From: Leifsonia sp. 71-9
Lineage (GTDB): Bacteria; Actinomycetota; Actinomycetes; Actinomycetales; Microbacteriaceae
Direction of reading: 5' to 3'
Assembly (NCBI RefSeq): GCF_001898805.1
Contig: NZ_MKVJ01000018.1
Span: forward strand, 78,197 to 142,196
Length of the DNA stretch: 64,000 bases
Below, piece after piece: positions 7,933 through 15,796 of the stretch. The notes beneath the pieces were generated by a model. It was not told where the DNA came from. It saw only the letters and a program-made list of their open reading frames with translations, and searched no databases. Positions within the stretch are counted from its first letter, which is position 1. Every line of letters starts with the position of its first letter. The translations under genes and the position numbers were made by a program.

Positions 7933-9453
7933 TCACCACGCCGACGCGCGGTAGTCCTTGAGGAACACTCCGTAGACATCCTCCCCGGCTTCGCCGCGCA
8001 CGACCGGGTCGTAGACGCGGGCGGCGCCGTCGACGAGGTCGAGGGGGGCGTGGAAGCCCTCCTCGGCGAGGCGCACCTTCGTGTAGTGCGGGCGCTCGTC
8101 GGTGATCCAGCCGGTGTCGACGCTGGTCATCAGGATGTTGTCGGTCTCGAACATCTCGCCCGCGCTGGTGCGCGTGAGCATGTTGAGCGCCGCCTTCGCC
8201 ATGTTCGTGTGCGGGTGGCCGGGACCCTTGTAGCGGCGGCCGAACACACCCTCCATCGCCGAGACGTTGACGACGTACGCGCGACCCGACTCCGTCGCGG
8301 CGAGGGAGGGGCGCAGCCGGTCGATCAGGATGAACGGCGCGGTCGTGTTGCAGAGCTGCACCTCGAGCAGCTCGAGCGGGTCGACGTCGCCGATCGCCTG
8401 GGTCCAGCTGTTGACGGTCTTCACGTCGGGCACGAGGCCGCCCGCGTCGATGGCGGTGCCGTCGGCGTGCTTGGCCAGCGACGACGATCCCGGCGCCATC
8501 GCGAGCGTCGCCAGGTCGTGCGCGGTGATGCCGCCCTGACCGCCGAGCTCGGCGATCGTGCCGGCGATCGTCGTGCGCGAGAGCAGCGGATGCGCGGCGA
8601 CCGAGGCCTCCAGGGCCTGCGGGTGCGGGTCGGCGGTGTGGCCGAAGGTCTCCATCTCGGGCAGCGGGCCGTCGGGCAGCGGCTGCGACTCCGCCTCGGC
8701 CAGCAGCGAGTACGAGCCGGGGGAGCGGCGCACCGTCTGGGCGGCGTTGTTGATGAGGATGTCGAGGGGGCCCTGCGCCGCGACCGAATCGGCCAGGGCG
8801 ATCACCTGGGACGGGTCGCGCAGGTCGATGCCGACCACGCGGAGGCGGTGCAGCCACTCGCCGGCGTCGGGCAGCTGCGAGAAGCGGCGGACGGCGTCGC
8901 GCGGGAAACGGGTCGTGATGGTCAGGTGCGCGCCGTCCCGCAGCAGCCGCAGCGCGATGTGCATGCCGATCTTGGCGCGGCCGCCGGTGAGGAGGGCGCG
9001 CTTGCCGCGCAGGTCGGTGCGCGCGTTGCGCTTGGCGTGGCTGAACGCGGCGCAGGAGGGGCACAGCTGGTGGTAGAACCAGTCGACCTCGGTGTAGTCC
9101 TGCTTGCAGATGTAGCAGGCGCGCGCCTTGAGCAGCGTGCCGGCGGTGGTGGACGGCGTGGTGCCGGAGGTCAGCTCACGACCGCGGGTCTCGTCGTCGA
9201 TCCGGTCGGGGGCGCCGGTCGCGGTGGCCGCGACGACGGCGCGGTCGGCCTCTGCGACGGCATCCCGCAGCTCGCGGCGCCGCGCCTGCTTGACGGCCTT
9301 GAACATGTGGCCGGTGGCCTGGCGGACGGCGACGAAGTCGGGGTGCTCGCGGTCGAACTCGTGGAGGCTCCCGAGCACGCGCAGCGTGATCTCCAGGTCG
9401 GCGGGGTCGATGCCGACGGCGGGGGAGTCGGAGGGAGGGGTCGTGGATGGCAC
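7933..9453 (-). CDS. SDR-family protein with N-terminal zinc ribbon and altered active site
   Basis: A 506-residue protein. An N-terminal helical region is followed by a treble-cysteine zinc ribbon (Cys113, Cys116, Cys131, Cys134), then an SDR Rossmann domain starting at LLTGGRAKIG (about residue 153), with DILINNAAQT. An insertion of about 110 residues separates the two halves. At the catalytic site Ser398 is present and Lys427 is in place, but the position four before the Lys is Thr423 rather than Tyr. Catalysis as a classical SDR is therefore doubtful. GTG 9453 lies 6 nt after TAGAAT (leaderless type). Confidence 0.85.
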   Translation of the reverse strand: MPSTTPPSDSPAVGIDPADLEITLRVLGSLHEFDREHPDFVAVRQATGHMFKAVKQARRRELRDAVAEADRAVVAATATGAPDRIDDETRGRELTSGTTPSTTAGTLLKARACYICKQDYTEVDWFYHQLCPSCAAFSHAKRNARTDLRGKRALLTGGRAKIGMHIALRLLRDGAHLTITTRFPRDAVRRFSQLPDAGEWLHRLRVVGIDLRDPSQVIALADSVAAQGPLDILINNAAQTVRRSPGSYSLLAEAESQPLPDGPLPEMETFGHTADPHPQALEASVAAHPLLSRTTIAGTIAELGGQGGITAHDLATLAMAPGSSSLAKHADGTAIDAGGLVPDVKTVNSWTQAIGDVDPLELLEVQLCNTTAPFILIDRLRPSLAATESGRAYVVNVSAMEGVFGRRYKGPGHPHTNMAKAALNMLTRTSAGEMFETDNILMTSVDTGWITDERPHYTKVRLAEEGFHAPLDLVDGAARVYDPVVRGEAGEDVYGVFLKDYRASAW

Positions 9454-9563
9454 CGGAGAATTCTACGGTGCCCTCCTGCACGGTCCCTGCCTGCGCGCGC
9501 GAAGCCGCACCAGCAGGACGGGAGGCGCCTGCGCGGCCTCCGGCATGGGAGGCTTGAGGCATC

Positions 9564-12134
9564 ATGACGTCTCCTGCACCCGTCCGGCTCCGTGTCGACG
9601 ACATCCCCGGCCACACCGGTCCGGGCACCGCGAGCGAGGACGCCGTCTACGAGACGTTCGTCGCCTGGGCCGAGGCCGGCGGGATCTCGCTCTACCCGGC
9701 GCAGGACGAGTCCGTCATCGAGATCGTCGCCGGTGCGAACCTCATCCTGAGCACCCCCACCGGGACCGGGAAGTCGCTCGTGGCCGTCGCCGCGCACTTC
9801 GCCGCCCTCTCCCGTGGCGAGCGCAGCTACTACACGGCGCCGATCAAGGCCCTCGTCTCCGAGAAGTTCTTCGCCCTCGTCGACACCTTCGGCGCCGAGA
9901 ACGTCGGCATGATGACCGGCGACTCCGCCGTGAACCCGGACGCGCCGATCATCTGCTGCACGGCCGAGATCCTCGCCAACCTCGCCCTCCGCCACGGCGA
10001 GGACACCCCCGTCGGCCAGGTCGTGATGGACGAGTTCCACTTCTACGCCGACCCCGACCGCGGCTGGGCCTGGCAGGTGCCGCTGCTGACCCTCCCGCAC
10101 GCCCAGTTCGTGCTCATGTCCGCGACCCTCGGCGACGTGACCGCGCTCGCCGAGGACCTCACCCGGCGCACGGGCCGCGAGACGGCGACCGTCACGGGCG
10201 TCGAGCGCCCGGTGCCGCTGCACTACTTCTACGAGCTGTCGCCCATCCACGAGACCATCGACGACCTCCTGCACACCGGGCAGGCGCCGATCTACGTCGT
10301 CCACTTCTCCCAGCTCGCCGCGCTCGAGCGCGCCCAGTCGCTCTCCAGCGCGAAGATCGCCGACCGCGAGCAGCGCGACCGCATCGCCGAGCTGATCGGC
10401 GACTTCCGGTTCACGACCGCGTTCGGCAAGACCCTCTCGCGCCTCCTGCGCCAGGGCATCGGCGTGCACCACGCGGGGATGCTGCCGAAGTACCGCCGCC
10501 TGGTCGAACAGCTCGCCCAGCGCGGGCTGCTCCGCGTGATCTGCGGGACGGACACCCTCGGCGTCGGCATCAACGTCCCGATCCGCACCGTGCTGCTCAC
10601 CGCGCTCACCAAGTTCGACGGCACGCGGATGCGGCAGCTCAACGCCCGCGAGTTCCACCAGATCGCAGGGCGGGCGGGGCGCGCGGGATACGACACCGCG
10701 GGGACCGTCGTCGCCCAGGCCCCCGAGCACGAGAGCGAGAACCTCAAGGCGATCGAGAAGGCCGGCGACGACCCGAAGAAGCGCCGCAAGATCGTCCGCA
10801 AGAAGGCGCCGGAGGGCTTCGTCTCCTGGGGCGAACCGTCCTTCCGCAAGCTGATCGACGCGGAGCCCGAGACGCTCACCTCGTCCATGCAGATCACGAG
10901 CGCGATGCTCATCAACGTGATCGGCCGCGGCGGCGACGTCTACGGCCACGTGCGCGCCCTCGTGTTCGACAACCACGAGCCGTGGAAGCGGCAGCTCGCC
11001 CTCGCCCGCCGCGCGATCGAGCTCTACCGCTCCCTTCTGACCGCCGGCGTGATCGAGAACGTCGGCGGGGAGATCCGGCTCACCGTCGACCTGCAGCCCA
11101 ACTTCGCCCTCAACCAGCCGCTGTCGCCGTTCGCGCTCGCCGCGTTCGAGCTGTTCGACGCCGAGTCGCCGCAGTTCGCGCTCGACATCGTGTCCGTCGT
11201 CGAGTCGACGCTGGACGACCCGCGGCCGGTCATCTCCGCCCAGCAGTTCCAGGCGCGCGGCGAGGCCGTCGCCGCGATGAAGGCCGAGGGGATCGAGTAC
11301 GACGAGCGCATGGCCGCGCTCGAGGAGGTCACGCACCCGAAGCCGCACGACGAGCTGCTGCACGAAGCGTTCGCGACCTACGCCTCGAGCCAGCCGTGGG
11401 TCGCCGACTTCGAGCTGCGCCCCAAGTCGGTCGTGCGCGACCTCTACGAGCGGGCGATGACGTTCGGCGAGTTCATCGCGTTCTACAAGCTCGCCCGCTC
11501 CGAGGGCGTCGTGCTGCGCTACCTGTCCGACGCGTACCGCGCGCTGGGGCAGACCGTGCCGCTCGACCTGCGCACCGAGGACCTCCGCGACATCATCGAG
11601 TGGCTCGGCGAGCTCGTGCGGCAGGTGGACTCCAGCCTGCTCGACGAGTGGGAGGAGCTCGTCCATCCCGACGCCGCCCGCCACGCCGCCGAGGCGACCG
11701 AGCTCGCGCCTCCCGCGCCGCGCAACGTCACCACCAACCGCCGGGCGTTCTTCGTGCTGGTGCGCAACGAGCTGTTCCGGCGCGTGCAGCTGGCCGCGCT
11801 CGACCGGGTGCCGGAGCTCGGGACGCTCGAGGCGGAGGCCGCGGCGCTCGCCGAGTCGGCGGTGCCGTCGTTCACCGAGCAGCAGTGGAATGCGGCCCTC
11901 GAGGGCTACTACGAGGAGCACGACGAGATCCTCACCGACGCCGCCGCGCGCTCGGCGAAGATGATCGTCGTCGACGAGACCCCCGCCGCGTCCGAGGGCG
12001 TCTGGCGGGTGCGGCAGATCCTCGCCGACCCGGCCGGCGACCACGACTGGGGCATCAGCGCGGACATCCTGCTCGAGGCCTCGGCCCGGGCCGGCGTGGC
12101 CGTCGTGCGGGTGACCGCGGTCGAGCGCCTGTAG
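9564..12134 (+). CDS. DEAD/DEAH-box helicase of the Ski2-like/DUF3516 family
   Basis: An 856-residue superfamily-2 RNA helicase. Walker A STPTGTGKS is near residues 63-71, motif II is DEFH, motif III LMSATL, the second RecA domain carries GVHHAGMLPKYRRLVE and GTDTLGVGIN, and motif VI is QIAGRAGRAGYD. The C-terminal half, from residue 400 on, matches the actinobacterial DUF3516 extension. Its likely role is RNA unwinding in decay or ribosome work. It is divergent from the zinc-ribbon SDR gene with 110 bp between them. Confidence 0.93.
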   Translation: MTSPAPVRLRVDDIPGHTGPGTASEDAVYETFVAWAEAGGISLYPAQDESVIEIVAGANLILSTPTGTGKSLVAVAAHFAALSRGERSYYTAPIKALVSEKFFALVDTFGAENVGMMTGDSAVNPDAPIICCTAEILANLALRHGEDTPVGQVVMDEFHFYADPDRGWAWQVPLLTLPHAQFVLMSATLGDVTALAEDLTRRTGRETATVTGVERPVPLHYFYELSPIHETIDDLLHTGQAPIYVVHFSQLAALERAQSLSSAKIADREQRDRIAELIGDFRFTTAFGKTLSRLLRQGIGVHHAGMLPKYRRLVEQLAQRGLLRVICGTDTLGVGINVPIRTVLLTALTKFDGTRMRQLNAREFHQIAGRAGRAGYDTAGTVVAQAPEHESENLKAIEKAGDDPKKRRKIVRKKAPEGFVSWGEPSFRKLIDAEPETLTSSMQITSAMLINVIGRGGDVYGHVRALVFDNHEPWKRQLALARRAIELYRSLLTAGVIENVGGEIRLTVDLQPNFALNQPLSPFALAAFELFDAESPQFALDIVSVVESTLDDPRPVISAQQFQARGEAVAAMKAEGIEYDERMAALEEVTHPKPHDELLHEAFATYASSQPWVADFELRPKSVVRDLYERAMTFGEFIAFYKLARSEGVVLRYLSDAYRALGQTVPLDLRTEDLRDIIEWLGELVRQVDSSLLDEWEELVHPDAARHAAEATELAPPAPRNVTTNRRAFFVLVRNELFRRVQLAALDRVPELGTLEAEAAALAESAVPSFTEQQWNAALEGYYEEHDEILTDAAARSAKMIVVDETPAASEGVWRVRQILADPAGDHDWGISADILLEASARAGVAVVRVTAVERL

Positions 12135-12266
12135 CGATTTTGACGGCGGACCGCCGCCGTGTGAGTATCTACACGGTCGCTTGATCGCGCGCCAGGTCAC
12201 TTGCATGACATCCCGGTGAACGGTTGTATCGGGTTGGATCGCATCCCCCACACGAGAAAGAATCCG

Positions 12267-13481
12267 GTGGACCTCACCCTCATCATCGTGCTGGTCATCG
12301 CGCTGGCCCTGTTCTTCGACTTCACGAACGGTTTCCACGACACCGCGAACGCGATGGCGACCCCCATCGCGACCGGTGCCATGAAACCGAAGGTGGCCGT
12401 TGCTCTGGCCGCCGTCCTCAACCTGATCGGCGCGTTCCTGTCGACGGAGGTGGCCAAGACCATCTCGGGCGGCATCATCAAGGAGGGATCGGGCGGCGTG
12501 CAGATCACGCCGGAACTGATCTTCGCCGGCCTCGTCGGCGCGATCGTCTGGAACATGGTCACCTGGCTGTTCGGCCTGCCGTCCTCCTCCAGCCACGCGC
12601 TCTTCGGCGGCCTGATCGGCGCGGCCATCGTCGGCGCCGGGATCGGGGCCGTCGACTTCCTCGTCGTGCTCGACAAGGTCATCCTCCCCGCCCTCATCGC
12701 CCCGGTGACGGCCGGTGTCGTCGCGTACTCCGCCACGAAGCTCGCCTACTGGATCACGCGCCGCTACGACGGCCGGCCGGATGGGCGCGGCGGGTTCCGC
12801 TACGGCCAGATCTTCTCCTCCTCGCTCGTCGCGCTCGCGCACGGCACCAACGACGCCCAGAAGACGATGGGCGTCATCACCCTCACGCTCATCGCCGCCG
12901 GGCTCCAGACGGCCGGCTCCGGCCCGGAGCTGTGGGTCGTCATCTCCTGCGCCCTGGCCATCGCGATCGGCACGTACTCGGGCGGCTGGCGCATCATCCG
13001 CACCCTCGGCCGCGGCCTGACCGAGGTGAAGCCCGCCCAGGGCTTCGCCGCCGAGACCAGCACCGCGGCGACCATCCTCGCCTCCAGCCACCTCGGCTTC
13101 GCCCTCTCGACCACCCAGGTCGCCTCCGGCTCCGTCATCGGCTCCGGCCTCGGGCGCCGCGGCTCGTCGGTGCGCTGGGGGACCGCCGGGCGCATCGCCA
13201 CCGGCTGGCTCCTCACCCTCCCCGCCGCCGGCATCGTCGGAGCCGTCGCCGCCCTCATCGCCGGCCTCGGCCCCGTGGGCATCTTCATCGACACCGTGCT
13301 CGGCGTCGGCGTCGTCACCCTCATCTTCTGGCTCTCGCGCCGCAACCAGGTCCACAGCGACAACGCGGTCGAGCCCGCGCCCGTCCAGGGCCAGAGCGAG
13401 GTCGCCGCATCCGCCCGGGCCGTGAAGATCAAGAAGGTCAAGCCGCTCAAGAAGGAGCGCACGCGCAAGGAGTCCGCATGA
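12267..13481 (+). CDS. PiT-family inorganic phosphate transporter (first copy)
   Basis: A 404-residue symporter for inorganic phosphate. It carries the two inverted PiT signatures, GFHDTANAMATPIATGA at the N-terminus and AHGTNDAQKTMGVITLT in the second half, with about ten membrane helices and a Lys-rich C-terminal tail. GTG 12267 was chosen because translation then begins right before the first helix; the frame is open upstream to 12201. Its stop overlaps the following small membrane protein gene as ATGA. Upstream (about 12210-12225) there is only one GTGAAC half-site, weaker than the PHO box of the second copy at 35.5 kb. Confidence 0.93.
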   Translation: MDLTLIIVLVIALALFFDFTNGFHDTANAMATPIATGAMKPKVAVALAAVLNLIGAFLSTEVAKTISGGIIKEGSGGVQITPELIFAGLVGAIVWNMVTWLFGLPSSSSHALFGGLIGAAIVGAGIGAVDFLVVLDKVILPALIAPVTAGVVAYSATKLAYWITRRYDGRPDGRGGFRYGQIFSSSLVALAHGTNDAQKTMGVITLTLIAAGLQTAGSGPELWVVISCALAIAIGTYSGGWRIIRTLGRGLTEVKPAQGFAAETSTAATILASSHLGFALSTTQVASGSVIGSGLGRRGSSVRWGTAGRIATGWLLTLPAAGIVGAVAALIAGLGPVGIFIDTVLGVGVVTLIFWLSRRNQVHSDNAVEPAPVQGQSEVAASARAVKIKKVKPLKKERTRKESA

Positions 13482-13816
13482 TCGGCATCGACTGGGTCGC
13501 GTTCCTCATCGTCTTCGCCGCCGCGATCGTCGGCGCCTGCGTCGTCGTGAGCCTCTACGCCCTCGGCACGCGCCTGCTGGCCGTGGCCGGCCGCGCCCTC
13601 GTGGTGGAGCCGGTGGAGTTCACCGACGCCATCACCGTGATCACACCCGAGGAGGCGGCCAAAGCCCAGCGCAAGGCCGCCAAGGCCCGCCGGAAGAACC
13701 CGCTGACCACCGGCCAGAAGCGCCTCGCCCTCAGCGGCGCCTACGCCTGCTTCGCCCTGACCGGCTGCGCCGTGCTCTACGGCCTGTACCTGATCATCCC
13801 CTTCTTCCACGCGTGA
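13478..13816 (+). CDS. Small two-helix membrane protein paired with the PiT transporter
   Basis: A 112-residue protein with an N-terminal helix (residues 5-36), a basic Lys/Arg/Ala-rich loop (PEEAAKAQRKAAKARRKN) and a C-terminal helix ending LYGLYLIIPFFHA. The ATG overlaps the PiT stop by 4 nt (ATGA), indicating translational coupling. A clearly related protein follows the second PiT gene at 34.0-34.3 kb, ending LYGIWLVIPQFH. This suggests a conserved partner of PiT, perhaps a regulatory or assembly subunit. No function is established. Confidence 0.82.
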   Translation: MIGIDWVAFLIVFAAAIVGACVVVSLYALGTRLLAVAGRALVVEPVEFTDAITVITPEEAAKAQRKAAKARRKNPLTTGQKRLALSGAYACFALTGCAVLYGLYLIIPFFHA

Positions 13817-13872
13817 GGGTGGGGTGGGCGTGGCCGGGCTGACCGGCCGCCCGCCCTGCCCGCCGCCCGCCC

Positions 13873-14310
13873 CGCGAGGGGTGACTTGTTGCGGGTATCC
13901 CACCCCTCATACCCGCAACTACTCACCCTTCGCGAGGAGTGGGCGCGGAGAACCCACTCGCAAGCGCGCGAGGTGTGACTTGTTGCGGGTACTCGGCCCC
14001 TTTTACCCGCAACTACTCACCCTTCGCGAGGTGCGGGCATGCGGTGGGCACTCGCAAGCTCGCGAGGGGTGACTTGTTGCGGGTATCCCGCCACTCGTAC
14101 CCGCAACTACTCACCCTTCGCGAGGTGCGGGTGTGTGGTGGGTACTCGCGAGCTCGCGAGGGGTGACTTGTTGCGGGTGTTCCGCCCTTCCTACCCGCAA
14201 CTACTCACCTCTCGTGAGGTGCGGGCATGTGGTGGGCACTCGCAAGCTCGCGAGGGGTGAGTTGTTGCGGGTATCCGGCCGCTCGTACCCGCGACTACTC
14301 ACCCTTCGCG
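13873..14310. repeat. Five 94-bp tandem repeats, each a 62-bp hairpin with variable loop
   Basis: Dyads begin at 13873, 13967, 14061, 14155 and 14249, exactly 94 bp apart. Each has a 26-nt left arm (CGCGAGGGGTGACTTGTTGC plus GGGTAT), a 10-nt C/T-rich loop that differs in every copy, and a 26-nt right arm ending ACTACTCACCCTTCGCG. Two or three mismatched positions recur in every stem. Linkers of 32 bp (like AGGTGCGGGCATGTGGTGGG) separate them. The array fills the convergent gap between the PiT cassette and the uracil permease; the remainder of 13817-14355 holds no gene. Confidence 0.95.
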
Positions 14311-14355
14311 AGGTGCGTGCGGGCGGGCGGGCGAGCCGGCCCGGGGCCGCCCGGG

Positions 14356-15633
14356 TCAGTCGGTGCCGCGGAGGCGGGCGACGGTGCGCATGAGGTGGTA
14401 GACGACGATGGCGGCGATGGTGCCGAGGGCGATGCCGTTGAAGGTCAGCTGGCCGAGGTTGAGCGTGAAGTCGGCGATGCCGACGATGAGGGCGGTGGCC
14501 GCGGTGAACTGGTTGACGGGCTTCGAGAAGTCCACCTTGTTGTCGAGCCAGATCTTCACGCCGATGATGCCGATGAGGCCGTAGAGGGCCGTCGTCACGC
14601 CGCCGAGCACGCCGGCCGGGATGGTGTTGATGACGGCGCCGACCTTGGGGGAGAGGCCGAGCAGGACCGCCACGATGCCCGCCACCCAGTAGGCGGCCGT
14701 CGAGTAGACCTTGGTCGCGGCCATGACGCCGATGTTCTCGCCGTAGGTCGTGGTGCCGGAGCCGCCGAAGAATCCGGCGACGGTGGTGGCGAGGCCGTCG
14801 GCGAAGAGCGCGCGGCCGGTGAGCTTGTTGACGGAGGGATCGGTCAGCTGGGCGACGCCGCGGATGTGGCCGACGTTCTCGGCGACGAGCACGAGCACCA
14901 CGGGGAGGAAGGCGGGGAGGATGCCGAAGGTCGCGGCCGGGTTCTCGAACGGGTTGGCGGGCAGGGCGAAGGTGGGCAGCCCGATCCAGTCGGCCTTGGC
15001 CACGGACGAGAAGTCGATCTCGCCCGCGAACACGGCGAAGACGTAGCCGACGGCCACGCCGACGAAGATGGAGAGCCGGCCGAGCAGCCCCTTGAACAGC
15101 ACGGTGCACAGGATGACGGCCAGCAGCGTCACGAGCGCGGTCCACGGCGCCTGCACGAAGTTGTTCTTCGCCGCGGGCGCCAGGTTGAACCCGATCAGGG
15201 CGACGATCGCGCCGGCCACCACGGGCGGCATCAGGGCGTCGATCCAGCCCGTGCCGGTGAGGATGACGATCCCGCCGACGATGGCGAGCAGGATGCCGAC
15301 GGCGACGATCCCGAAGAGCGCGCTGCCCATCCCGTTGCTGGCGGTCGCAGCGGTGATCGGCGCGATGAACGCGAACGAGGAGCCGAGGTAGCTCGGGAGG
15401 CGGTTGCCCGTGATGAGCAGGAAGAGGATGGTGCCGATTCCGGAGAACAGCAGCGTCGTGCTCGGCGGGAAGTGCGTGAGCACCGGGACCAGGAAGGTCG
15501 CACCGAACATCGCCACCACGTGCTGCGCGCCGAGCCCGATGGTGCGCGGCCACGTGAGACGCTCGCCGGGGAGCACGATCTCGTGGGCGCCGACGTTCTT
15601 GCCGTCGCCGTGCAGCGTCCAGGGCAGGGCCAT
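14356..15633 (-). CDS. Uracil permease / NCS2-family nucleobase transporter (UraA-like)
   Basis: A 425-residue membrane protein with about 14 helices. NCS2 features are visible: QHVVAMFGATFLVP near the N-terminus, the substrate-site segment VLVLVAENVGHI, and the following GGSGTTTYGENIGVMAATKV. This combination is typical of uracil carriers rather than xanthine carriers, though the assignment is by motif only. A GGAGG ribosome site precedes ATG 15633. The gene is divergent from the purine permease; the gap carries a perfect 11-bp direct repeat of PHO-box type. Confidence 0.92.
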   Translation of the reverse strand: MALPWTLHGDGKNVGAHEIVLPGERLTWPRTIGLGAQHVVAMFGATFLVPVLTHFPPSTTLLFSGIGTILFLLITGNRLPSYLGSSFAFIAPITAATASNGMGSALFGIVAVGILLAIVGGIVILTGTGWIDALMPPVVAGAIVALIGFNLAPAAKNNFVQAPWTALVTLLAVILCTVLFKGLLGRLSIFVGVAVGYVFAVFAGEIDFSSVAKADWIGLPTFALPANPFENPAATFGILPAFLPVVLVLVAENVGHIRGVAQLTDPSVNKLTGRALFADGLATTVAGFFGGSGTTTYGENIGVMAATKVYSTAAYWVAGIVAVLLGLSPKVGAVINTIPAGVLGGVTTALYGLIGIIGVKIWLDNKVDFSKPVNQFTAATALIVGIADFTLNLGQLTFNGIALGTIAAIVVYHLMRTVARLRGTD

Positions 15634-15700
15634 GTGTGTCCTCCGATAGGTGGCTTGGAATTAGGCTGGTACTCGGCGCGTCGCGCCCATCGGCCGTCCG

Positions 15701-15722
15701 ACCCGGTGAACACCCGGTGAAC
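15701..15722 (-). promoter_or_regulatory. PHO-box-like perfect 11-bp direct repeat
   Basis: Read on the minus strand, GTTCACCGGGT occurs twice in immediate tandem with no mismatch. Actinobacterial PhoP boxes are 11-nt direct repeats beginning GTTCACC or GTTCAYY. The site lies 68-89 bp upstream of the uracil permease start and just upstream of the purine permease, so it could control either or both. Confidence 0.65.
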
Positions 15723-15796
15723 CGCCCTACGAGATACTACGGGAGACCATCATTTCCGCTCCGACCTCCACGACCGAGCCGACCGCCACGGGGCGC

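Noticed and set aside
5896..9567. A 1223-codon open frame on the plus strand opposite the APC permease and SDR genes
   Set aside because: Composition is Arg/Asp/Gln/Val-rich antisense noise of high-GC genes; the minus-strand frames carry clear family motifs.
9171..13355. A 1394-codon minus-strand frame opposite the helicase and first PiT gene
   Set aside because: It is the antisense of well-supported genes and shows no domain pattern.
13873..14310. CRISPR array
   Set aside because: The units are 62-bp dyads with 32-bp near-identical linkers and only 10-nt variable loops; no cas genes are present.
13824..14393. Overlapping small plus-strand ORFs through the repeat array
   Set aside because: They arise because the 94-bp period shifts the frame by one in each copy; each repeats the same translated hairpin and has no ribosome site.
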